From Dysgonomonas sp. ZJ279 (GTDB taxonomy: Bacteria; Bacteroidota; Bacteroidia; Bacteroidales; Dysgonomonadaceae): a DNA stretch of 40,668 nucleotides. The stretch spans positions 1 to 40,668 of the forward strand of contig NZ_JAAKEL010000025.1 of assembly GCF_011039205.1 (NCBI RefSeq). Reading direction: 5' to 3'. A model generated the notes under the pieces. That model saw only the letters and a program-made list of their open reading frames with translations, was not told the DNA's origin and did no database searches. This document shows positions 34,459 to 40,668 of this stretch, in pieces. Made by a program: the position numbers and the translations under genes. Every line of letters starts with the position of its first letter. The first letter of the stretch is position 1.

Positions 34459-36108
34459 ATGGGATTATTCTCAACAAAAGCGGTAAGTGTTTTGCAGGCT
34501 GAAGCAAACGAAGTCGGTGCACATACATTAAAAAAAGTATTCGGTCCATACCGTTTGATAGCCTTAGGCTTAGGTGCCATTATAGGTGCCGGACTATTTT
34601 CGATAACAGGAAATGCTGCTGCCGATTATGCTGGTCCTGCCATTACATTATCGTTTATCATAGCTGCGGCTGGCTGCTGCTTTGCCGGGCTATGCTATGC
34701 TGAATTTGCTTCTATGATTCCTGTTGCAGGGAGTGCATATACCTATTCTTATGCAACTATGGGTGAATTTGTTGCTTGGATTATCGGTTGGGATTTGGTT
34801 CTTGAATATGCAGTCGCATCGGCTACGGTTAGTATCAGTTGGAGTAGGTATGTAGTCAAATTACTCGAAGGATTCGATGTTTATCTTCCTGTCGAACTCA
34901 CGGCTTGTCCGTGGGATGGAGGCATAATTAATCTTCCGGCAGCGGTAATAATTATATTGATGAGTTTATTACTAATACGTGGTACAGGTAACAGTTCTCT
35001 TGTGAATACAATAATTGTTGCATTGAAAATAGCTGTTGTTCTAGTTTTTATCATTCTAGGATGGAAATTTATCAACACAGATAATTATGTTCCTTTTATA
35101 CCGGAGAATACAGGTACATTCGGCGAATATGGTTTTAGTGGTATAATCAGAGCGGCAGCGGTCGTATTCTTCGCTTTCATCGGTTTTGATGCCGTAAGTA
35201 CTGCTGCGCAGGAAACCAAGAATCCGAAACGGAATATGCCGATTGGAATATTAGGCTCTTTAGCTATTTGTACTGTCTTATATGTTCTTTTCGCTCATGT
35301 TATGACGGGAGTTACTCCTTATACATCTTTCAAAGGGCACGATGGTATTGCACCCGTTGCGGTAGCGATAGAGAATATGGGTATAATGGGTGCAGACGGA
35401 GTTATTCAACCGGCCTATCCTTGGTTGAATAAAGCTATTATACTCGCTATATTGGCAGGTTATTCATCTGTTATTCTTGTTATGTTATTGGGGCAAAGCC
35501 GTGTTTTCTATAGTATGAGTAAGGACGGTTTGTTGCCTAAAGTCTTTTCAGGAGTACACAGTAAATTCAAAACACCATACAAGAGTAATGTGCTCTTTCT
35601 TATAGTAGTGAGTGTTTTTGTTCTTTTCGTTCCGGCTAGGGTTGCAGGCGAATTAACTAGTATAGGTACACTGTTTGCATTCATAATTGTATGTGCCGGG
35701 ATATTGATTATGCGAAGAAAAATGCCTGACTTACCCCGAGCTTTTAAAGTGCCATGGGTTCCCCTTATACCTATTCTGGGTATTGCTACATGCTTGTTTA
35801 TGATGGTGTTTCTACCATTTGATACTTGGATCAGATTGATTATATGGATGCTTCTCGGATTAGATATTTATATTCGTTATGGTCTGAAAAATAGCAAATT
35901 ACAGCAGCAGGGAAAAGGTGCGACAGATAAAGAAAAACGGACGCTTTATTTAATTACTATTGGTATTGCGGTTCTTCTAGGTAGTGTTGCTTTCATACAC
36001 CAATTGATCGAAGGTTGGGATAATGGAATAACGTTGTTTGTATTATCGTTATCACTTGCTGTTGTTCATATTGTGGGATACGGAGTTTTGGTTATTAGGA
36101 ATAGGTAG
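34459..36108 (+). CDS. APC superfamily amino acid permease
   Basis: This 549-residue inner-membrane transporter has about 12-14 membrane helices. The first helix has the substrate-binding signature LGAIIGAGLFSITGNAA (about 38-54), and helix 6 has FFAFIGFDAVSTAAQETKNP, which is diagnostic for the cationic amino acid transporter (CAT/YfnA-like) branch. It imports or exchanges an amino acid across the inner membrane. It follows the M20 hydrolase by 202 bp, and a weak -7-like CACTTTTG at 34420-34427 (one mismatch to TAnnTTTG) may give it its own promoter. Substrate cannot be told from sequence; the CAT branch carries basic and some small neutral amino acids. Confidence 0.93.
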   Translation: MGLFSTKAVSVLQAEANEVGAHTLKKVFGPYRLIALGLGAIIGAGLFSITGNAAADYAGPAITLSFIIAAAGCCFAGLCYAEFASMIPVAGSAYTYSYATMGEFVAWIIGWDLVLEYAVASATVSISWSRYVVKLLEGFDVYLPVELTACPWDGGIINLPAAVIIILMSLLLIRGTGNSSLVNTIIVALKIAVVLVFIILGWKFINTDNYVPFIPENTGTFGEYGFSGIIRAAAVVFFAFIGFDAVSTAAQETKNPKRNMPIGILGSLAICTVLYVLFAHVMTGVTPYTSFKGHDGIAPVAVAIENMGIMGADGVIQPAYPWLNKAIILAILAGYSSVILVMLLGQSRVFYSMSKDGLLPKVFSGVHSKFKTPYKSNVLFLIVVSVFVLFVPARVAGELTSIGTLFAFIIVCAGILIMRRKMPDLPRAFKVPWVPLIPILGIATCLFMMVFLPFDTWIRLIIWMLLGLDIYIRYGLKNSKLQQQGKGATDKEKRTLYLITIGIAVLLGSVAFIHQLIEGWDNGITLFVLSLSLAVVHIVGYGVLVIRNR

Positions 36109-36133
36109 TAATTGTTTAGTTTATTTTAAAAGG

Positions 36134-36161
36134 AAAGGGTCGCCAATGTTGACGACCCTTT
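36134..36161. terminator. Terminator between the permease and nitroreductase genes
   Basis: AAAGGGTCG pairs with CGACCCTTT (9 bp, extendable with one mismatch) and is followed by TGTATTTTGTT. On the minus strand it is followed by CCTTTTAAAAT. It lies between convergent genes ending at 36108 and 36192 and so could serve both. Confidence 0.8.
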
Positions 36162-36191
36162 GTATTTTGTTATTCTAATAAAAGATTGATT

Positions 36192-36800
36192 TCACCACTT
36201 ATTATAATGAATCTTCTTCTCATCGTACTTGTCTTTCACGGTCTGTTGACCTTTAGGATAACCAATAGGGATAACTACCAATGGAAGTATATTTGCAGGT
36301 AGTTCCGTTGCGTTAATAACTATTTCCATTCTATCGGCATAAGGATATGCTGCCGTCCATACAGCACCCAGATCCAGAGCTTCGGCAGCCAATAATATAT
36401 TTTCTGTCGCTGCTGAACAATCCAGATACCAATATGAGGAACGTACAGAGTCTCCACATACTACAATAGCCATGGGCACATTAACTAGCATCTTGGCCGT
36501 AGGCAATGCGGCTGCCATTTTATCGAGGGTTTCACGATCATCGATCACTAGAAATTCCCACGGGCGGGTGTCTTTTCCTGAGGGAGCTGACATAGCGGCT
36601 TTTAGTATAGCATCTATATCTTCTTTGCTTACAGGTCTCTCTTTAATGAAGTCGCGTACACTCTTTCTGTTATATATAACTGAAAGTGCTGCGTCCTTAC
36701 GTGATACTTCCTCTGATCCTTTATTTTGCGTGCAGGATAACACGCTAATTGTAGCTATTAATACACAGGCTAATTGGCAAATCTTACTTCTATTCTTCAT
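36192..36800 (-). CDS. Nitroreductase family lipoprotein
   Basis: This 202-residue flavin-dependent NAD(P)H oxidoreductase fold has the nitroreductase N-terminal signature IYNRKSVRDF (about 43-52), then KAAMSAPSGKDTRPWEFLVI and the C-terminal LGAVWTA and PLVVIPIGYP segments. It has an unusual predicted lipoprotein signal with Cys23 (SVLSC), so it would sit outside the cytoplasm. Cytoplasmic nitroreductases draw on NAD(P)H, which is not available there, so its electron donor is an open question. It follows the DUF5723-like gene by 55 bp on the same strand but has its own promoter box at 36826-36833. Confidence 0.88.
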   Translation of the reverse strand: MKNRSKICQLACVLIATISVLSCTQNKGSEEVSRKDAALSVIYNRKSVRDFIKERPVSKEDIDAILKAAMSAPSGKDTRPWEFLVIDDRETLDKMAAALPTAKMLVNVPMAIVVCGDSVRSSYWYLDCSAATENILLAAEALDLGAVWTAAYPYADRMEIVINATELPANILPLVVIPIGYPKGQQTVKDKYDEKKIHYNKW

Positions 36801-36825
36801 ACGTCATTTATTATACTGATTTTTT

Positions 36826-36833
36826 CAAAGATA
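36826..36833 (-). promoter_or_regulatory. -7 promoter box for the nitroreductase gene
   Basis: On the minus strand this reads TATCTTTG, an exact TAnnTTTG match, 25 bp before the start codon. It suggests transcription independent of the upstream outer-membrane protein gene. No strong -33 is seen. Confidence 0.5.
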
Positions 36834-36855
36834 AAGAAAGATATCTCAATTTGCA

Positions 36856-38292
36856 TTATCTCTTTCCTCCAAAAGGGACAGATAAGCCTAATTGAAGGCT
36901 TAAGGCTCTGCTCGATGTTGGTAGAAATTGGGGCGAAATATGAATTAAAGTGTAGTCGCTGGCTAAGAAAAAGTTAATTCCCCGGGATGGGGCTAAGTGT
37001 ACGGCTAAGCCGAACGTTTTGAATTGGCTGTGGGCAAAAGAGTAGCTTAAGCTTGTTGCAAGCCATGATTTAGGCATGTAATTTGCAGATAGAGTAAATT
37101 CGTTTGTTGTAAAATATTTTCCGAATCGAGTTGAATATAGAAAACCTGTTGTCATTTTATTTTTCCATACTTCATATTCCAGTCCTACAATCATATTTGC
37201 TCGCAGTGTTGTTGTATAACCGCTTTCTGTCGCGTCTTCGTGCAGGTTGATCGCTTGTTTTATGTCATCCACTGCATTGTCGAATATATCGGTTATCGAT
37301 GTGCTTCCATCAGTGTGTATGGTATAATCATTCGGTGATATAGTTACTGCCGTTTGTTGGGAACTTAATTGCACAACATTTTTTTTTGTCCATGAAATAA
37401 AACCTATATCGTTTAAGGCATAAGATACTCTTAGACTTCGTAGAAAATTGACAGGCGAATCTTTAAAATCATATACACCCCCTATATCTAAGCCGAGTCC
37501 ATATCCCGGAATACTAAAACTACCAAAATCGAATCCGTCAAAATTATTTCTATCGGGGTCATAATCGCTTTGCGAGTATCGGGTAGTTATACCGGGACCT
37601 GCACCTTTCAATATCACTTGCGATTTGGCAGTCCAGAACTCTCTCCCCGCAGTTATATTTAAGCTTTTAGCATCTAAATCAGCGTAAGAAATCCCAAGAA
37701 GAAATTTGGCTCGTGCACCTATTGTGAGACTGTTATTTAGAAATGTACGCGAATTAGTTAAACCTATTTCGGCAAATGCACTTTGAGTAAGACTTATCTT
37801 AGAGAGATCGTGTGTGACTGTTTCCGTTTCATTAAATCCTACTTTCAATAGTTCAAATAACGATTTAGGCACATTTGCATCGGCATAAGTTCTTAGCCCA
37901 AAATTGAAATTCCAGTACGAATCACCTTTGAACAGCCCTACAGAGAATATATCAAGAGCGGCATTTCCTGTTATATAATTATCATCCTCAATATTGGCTA
38001 AAGCTCTGGCTTCAGAAACCTGAGGGTGCATAAATGTAACAAGCTCTCCGTTCAATGGAAATGTCAGATTGCTTAAGTTGAGTGTATTAGTATTGATTTC
38101 GGTATGAATATTCGATAGGAACGGCACACCAATATATGATTGATCTGGCCTGAGGGCAGGATTGAGACTAGTCCGTGCATAGGACGTCTTCATGAAATAT
38201 GAAGAACGGGAAGACTGTGCAAATCCATCTAAAGACAGAACACAGGCTATTATAACAATAGTAAAGCCGCTAATAATATAATGTAATTTCAT
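36856..38292 (-). CDS. Outer-membrane beta-barrel protein, DUF5723-like
   Basis: This 478-residue exported protein has a signal peptide ending DGFAQ near residue 26. It then has a start typical of DUF5723/PorP-like proteins: a TSYARTSLNPALRPDQSYIGVPFLSN segment followed by alternating hydrophobic, aromatic-rich strands. The C terminus (ALSLQLGLSVPFGGKR) looks like a barrel end. It is likely an outer-membrane barrel of unknown role. It lies 20 bp downstream of a small lipoprotein gene, and the two probably form an operon. I know of no defined function for this family. Confidence 0.72.
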   Translation of the reverse strand: MKLHYIISGFTIVIIACVLSLDGFAQSSRSSYFMKTSYARTSLNPALRPDQSYIGVPFLSNIHTEINTNTLNLSNLTFPLNGELVTFMHPQVSEARALANIEDDNYITGNAALDIFSVGLFKGDSYWNFNFGLRTYADANVPKSLFELLKVGFNETETVTHDLSKISLTQSAFAEIGLTNSRTFLNNSLTIGARAKFLLGISYADLDAKSLNITAGREFWTAKSQVILKGAGPGITTRYSQSDYDPDRNNFDGFDFGSFSIPGYGLGLDIGGVYDFKDSPVNFLRSLRVSYALNDIGFISWTKKNVVQLSSQQTAVTISPNDYTIHTDGSTSITDIFDNAVDDIKQAINLHEDATESGYTTTLRANMIVGLEYEVWKNKMTTGFLYSTRFGKYFTTNEFTLSANYMPKSWLATSLSYSFAHSQFKTFGLAVHLAPSRGINFFLASDYTLIHISPQFLPTSSRALSLQLGLSVPFGGKR

Positions 38293-38312
38293 TCTGTTTG
38301 TTGGGCATTATA

Positions 38313-38909
38313 TTAAAGTTCAAGTTGTAAACCTCCGGCAAAAAGAGTTACTTGTCTTAAATAGATATAGTCTTGCCGTGTGAAATTAATTGCTGCGACT
38401 CTTATCCCAAATATGAATTGCAAGTCGCGTGCATCCTTCATATATTTCATATATTCGGGTCCTATCCTGATTTCAAAATTCTGATTCATTGCAGATACCA
38501 GTCTTTGCGGAGGTATTTTGACAAATTCGTTTCTTGTCTTGTCTGCATTTATGATGTTTAGTATAACCTCTATTTCTAAACCTGACTCCTGAGGCATAAC
38601 CATTGCATCTACTTTGGCGGAGAACACCACACCGCTCGAACCTTCATAAAAGAATCTCGAAATAGTAGAATTACTGAATAGTCCCCTGACAGTATCGCTT
38701 AAAGCAACTCTTGCCCCGATAACTATTTCGGGTGGAATTGATGGCAAGAAGTTTATATGAAATGTGTCCAGACCGCCGAGAGGAACGGGCGGAATATTAA
38801 GTTCTATATTAGTATTTAAATTGTCAGAATCGTATTCTTCTTCTACACATGATTGTATAGAAAGCAATAAAATAAATATTCCGACTATATAGTAAATATT
38901 CCTTTTCAT
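38313..38909 (-). CDS. Hypothetical lipoprotein
   Basis: This 198-residue protein has a lipoprotein signal (LLLLSIQSC, Cys21) followed by an acidic linker (VEEEYDSDNLNTN). The rest is beta-rich with no motif I recognise. Segments such as LGGLDTFHINFLPSIPPEIV and the C-terminal YLRQVTLFAGGLQLEL suggest an all-beta fold. It is the first of a two-gene unit with the outer-membrane barrel protein 20 bp downstream, so it may be its surface or periplasmic partner. Function unknown. Confidence 0.75.
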   Translation of the reverse strand: MKRNIYYIVGIFILLLSIQSCVEEEYDSDNLNTNIELNIPPVPLGGLDTFHINFLPSIPPEIVIGARVALSDTVRGLFSNSTISRFFYEGSSGVVFSAKVDAMVMPQESGLEIEVILNIINADKTRNEFVKIPPQRLVSAMNQNFEIRIGPEYMKYMKDARDLQFIFGIRVAAINFTRQDYIYLRQVTLFAGGLQLEL

Positions 38910-39346
38910 ATATCTGATTCCTTATTCTTTACGATGGGCTGTGTTGATTTTGATATAAAATTACTTATAAATCTCTAATAAATATTGTTTTATAAGCTTT
39001 TCTAATAGATGTGACAATTTCATCATCATTTTATTAATAACAATCTCATTTAGTAAATAGTTGTTAATCGTGTTATTCTTTATTTGTATCCTGATAATAG
39101 TTTGTGATGAGAAGGTCTTTTTAGATGGAGGTAGAAATACTATATAAAGGGTCAGTTTGTCTTAGTTTATGTATTAAGTAAAAAAGAGGGTATGTCATAA
39201 GTAAATTTTCGTACGATTCTGTCATTCTGAACGGAGAGAAGGATCTCTTATGGAAAGCTGGGATTCTTCTCTTCGTTCAGAATGACAAAAGAGTGTAACA
39301 CTTTTACAGTGTATTTTTATTTATGACACACTCTTTTTTTTATTGT
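38910..39346. other. Intergenic region with nested palindromes
   Basis: This 437-bp AT-rich region has no credible gene. The first 250 bp should hold the leftward promoter of the lipoprotein gene, but no TAnnTTTG box is evident on the minus strand. The last 170 bp hold the nested inverted repeats described at 39181-39340, which follow the stop of the leftward oxidoreductase gene. Confidence 0.55.
39181..39340. repeat. Nested palindromic repeat, diverged relative of the 81-bp element
   Basis: The inner unit 39220-39287 (68 bp) has arms TGTCATTCTGAACG and CGTTCAGAATGACA plus a second paired part (AGAAGGATCTC with GATTCTTCTCT, imperfect). The ends resemble those of copies A and B (TGTCATcCcGAAC). 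Imperfect outer arms at 39181-39205 and 39316-39340 (AAAAAGAGGG...GTCATAAGTAAA and its near complement) enclose it. The outer arms abut the 3' end of the oxidoreductase gene, and their A/T runs could also act in termination. Confidence 0.65.
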
Positions 39347-40339
39347 TTATATTTTTACAATCATCTTACCGGTATTAGAGCCATCAAACAGACCAAGGAA
39401 GGCTTTTGGCAATTGATCGAAACCTTCTATTGTTGTTTCTGTATATTTTAATTTACCTTCTTTTACCCATTGCACCAATTGTGCAATTCCTTCAGGAAAA
39501 CGTGTTTGATAATCACTCACAATAAATCCCTTAATTAAAGCACTCGTTTTGAGTATACTTGTTAGGATACGTGGTCCCATCGGAATGGATGTTTCATTAT
39601 ATAATGATATTTGTCCGCAAAGAGCCATACGGGCATACTTATTGAAATGAGCGATTACGGCATCGGTAATATCTCCACCCACATTATCGTAATAGCAGTC
39701 TACCCCCGATGGGCAAGCTTTTTCGATGACGGAAAATATATCGGATGTTTTATAATTAATCACCTCATCATATCCGAATTTCTCTTTCAGTAGTTTTGCT
39801 TTATCATCAGAGCCTGCTATTCCAATTACTCTGCATCCTTTTATTTTGGCAATTTGTCCCACTATAGTACCTACGGCGCCTGCTGCACCGGATACGACAA
39901 CAGTTTCCCCCTGTTGAGGATTACATATATCTGTCAGGCCAAAGTAGGCTGTCAGGCCGGGCATACCAACTATTCCTAAATAATAACTTTCAGGAATACT
40001 GTCGTCTATTTTTTGGAGTCCATCGGTTTTTTGAATAGAATAAGTTGCCCATGGAAGCATTCCCAATACTTTATCTCCTTTCTTGAATTTCGAACTCTTG
40101 CTTTCTTCTACTACTGCAACGACTCCACCTGCTATTGGCTGATTTATTTCGAATGGTGGCGCATACGATTTTGCATCGCTCATCCGTCCTCTCATATAAG
40201 GATCGACGGAGATATAAAGCGGTTTTAGTAATACTTCTTCAGCTTGAATAGCTGGTAATTCGATTTCTCTGAATCGGAAATTCTCGTTGGTTGGTAATCC
40301 TTGTGGGCGACTAGCTAGTTCTATTTGCTTTACTTTCAT
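39347..40339 (-). CDS. MDR-superfamily NADP-dependent oxidoreductase (PTGR/CurA type)
   Basis: This 330-residue zinc-independent medium-chain reductase is of the leukotriene B4 12-hydroxydehydrogenase / 2-alkenal reductase branch. Visible parts are the N-terminal catalytic half (ISVDPYMRGRM, about 45-55), PGLTAYFGL (about 128-136), the NADP-binding VSGAAGAVGTIVGQIAK Rossmann turn (about 150-166) and the YDNVGGD motif. It probably reduces alpha,beta-unsaturated carbonyls. The next gene upstream on the same strand is an AraC-type regulator (3' end at 40517), 177 bp away, which may control it. Confidence 0.93.
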   Translation of the reverse strand: MKVKQIELASRPQGLPTNENFRFREIELPAIQAEEVLLKPLYISVDPYMRGRMSDAKSYAPPFEINQPIAGGVVAVVEESKSSKFKKGDKVLGMLPWATYSIQKTDGLQKIDDSIPESYYLGIVGMPGLTAYFGLTDICNPQQGETVVVSGAAGAVGTIVGQIAKIKGCRVIGIAGSDDKAKLLKEKFGYDEVINYKTSDIFSVIEKACPSGVDCYYDNVGGDITDAVIAHFNKYARMALCGQISLYNETSIPMGPRILTSILKTSALIKGFIVSDYQTRFPEGIAQLVQWVKEGKLKYTETTIEGFDQLPKAFLGLFDGSNTGKMIVKI

Positions 40340-40516
40340 TATATCTGTTATTTTATTAATTGTTTATATCAGTTTTAACAAGTAACTAATATCAGATGTT
40401 CCGAATTTATCTATTGTTAGCGTTGTACTATCTTGAAATAAAAACAGATGTTAAAATTAATATTGTATTGATCTGTAATTTTTAGAAGAAAGAATACAGA
40501 CTCTTGTTGACACGGA

Positions 40517-40668
40517 TTATTCTATTCGATGATTTGATTTTAAGAAATCAGTAGGGCTTGTTTTATAGAACTCTTTAAAACATTTTGTAAAATAAGATGC
40601 CGATGAAAATCCTGATCTGTATGCAATATCGGATATAGGAACACCTGCCGAAATCATTAGCATAGCAT
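40517..40668 (-). CDS. AraC family transcriptional regulator, C-terminal fragment (partial at window edge)
   Basis: The minus strand is open from the window end to a TAA at 40517-40519 and gives about 50 residues. They include ISAGVPISDIAYRSGFSS and ASYFTKCFKEFYKTSPTDF. This is the second HTH of AraC/XylS regulators (the usual pattern is I-A-x-x-x-G-F-x-S-x-S-Y-F-x-R-x-F-K-x-x-x-G-x-x-P-x-x-F/Y-R). The sensing domain lies beyond the window. It is codirectional with, and upstream of, the oxidoreductase gene at 39347-40339. Confidence 0.9.
   Translation of the reverse strand, partial: AMLMISAGVPISDIAYRSGFSSASYFTKCFKEFYKTSPTDFLKSNHRIE

Noticed and set aside
36472-36819. 115-residue rightward open frame over the nitroreductase gene
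   Set aside because: It is antisense to a protein with clear nitroreductase motifs and has no motif of its own.

Overview
The window looks like a chromosomal segment from an AT-rich member of the Bacteroidales. The signs are two SusC/SusD pairs, an ECF sigma/FecR pair, many Cys-lipobox lipoproteins and repeated TAnnTTTG -7 promoter boxes, which are typical of Bacteroidota. A Dysgonomonas-like organism would fit, but I cannot fix the genus from sequence alone. There are no rRNA or tRNA genes, CRISPR arrays or intact insertion sequences. The left edge cuts the C-terminal end of an IS transposase, and the right edge cuts an AraC regulator.

Layout. (1) 1-5.4 kb: IS remnant, S41 protease lipoprotein, bifunctional aspartokinase/homoserine dehydrogenase (thrA) and an ApgM-type protein that may be the homoserine kinase; no thrC follows. 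(2) 5.7-14.1 kb: ECF sigma, FecR anti-sigma, STN-domain SusC, SusD and an exported endonuclease/exonuclease/phosphatase-fold enzyme, i.e. a transenvelope-signalling uptake locus. (3) 14.3-17.6 kb: aldo/keto reductase and MdaB-like quinone reductase, divergent from a LysR regulator, then a small methyltransferase. (4) 17.7-23 kb: a leftward GH2 beta-galactosidase/GH95 alpha-fucosidase operon. (5) 23.2-25.2 kb: a Zn/Cd/Pb P1B-ATPase with a clear operator-like palindrome at its promoter. (6) 25.3-36.1 kb: a promoter and operator, a small ORF ending in Met-Cys-Cys-Cys-Arg, then a PstS-like binding protein, SusC, SusD, a TlpA-like thioredoxin lipoprotein, an exported M20 amidohydrolase and an APC amino-acid permease. 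(7) 36.2-40.7 kb, leftward: nitroreductase lipoprotein, DUF5723-like outer-membrane protein, hypothetical lipoprotein, MDR-type NADP oxidoreductase and the AraC fragment.

The most interesting region is 25.28-36.1 kb. The small ORF carries a strikingly C-rich, G-poor tract (24 C and 1 G in 61 nt) directly upstream of three consecutive Cys codons, and those codons lie in the loop of a small hairpin. This is the architecture expected of a cysteine-sensing leader peptide coupled to Rho-dependent attenuation. The downstream genes (outer-membrane importer, thioredoxin, periplasmic amidohydrolase, amino-acid permease) make a coherent candidate pathway for scavenging a cysteine- or sulfur-containing amide or peptide. 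This is inference from the sequence and untested.

A second pattern is a dispersed 81-bp palindromic element. Two copies (14156-14236 and 32575-32655) match at 69 of 81 positions in opposite orientation, and a diverged nested relative lies at 39220-39287.
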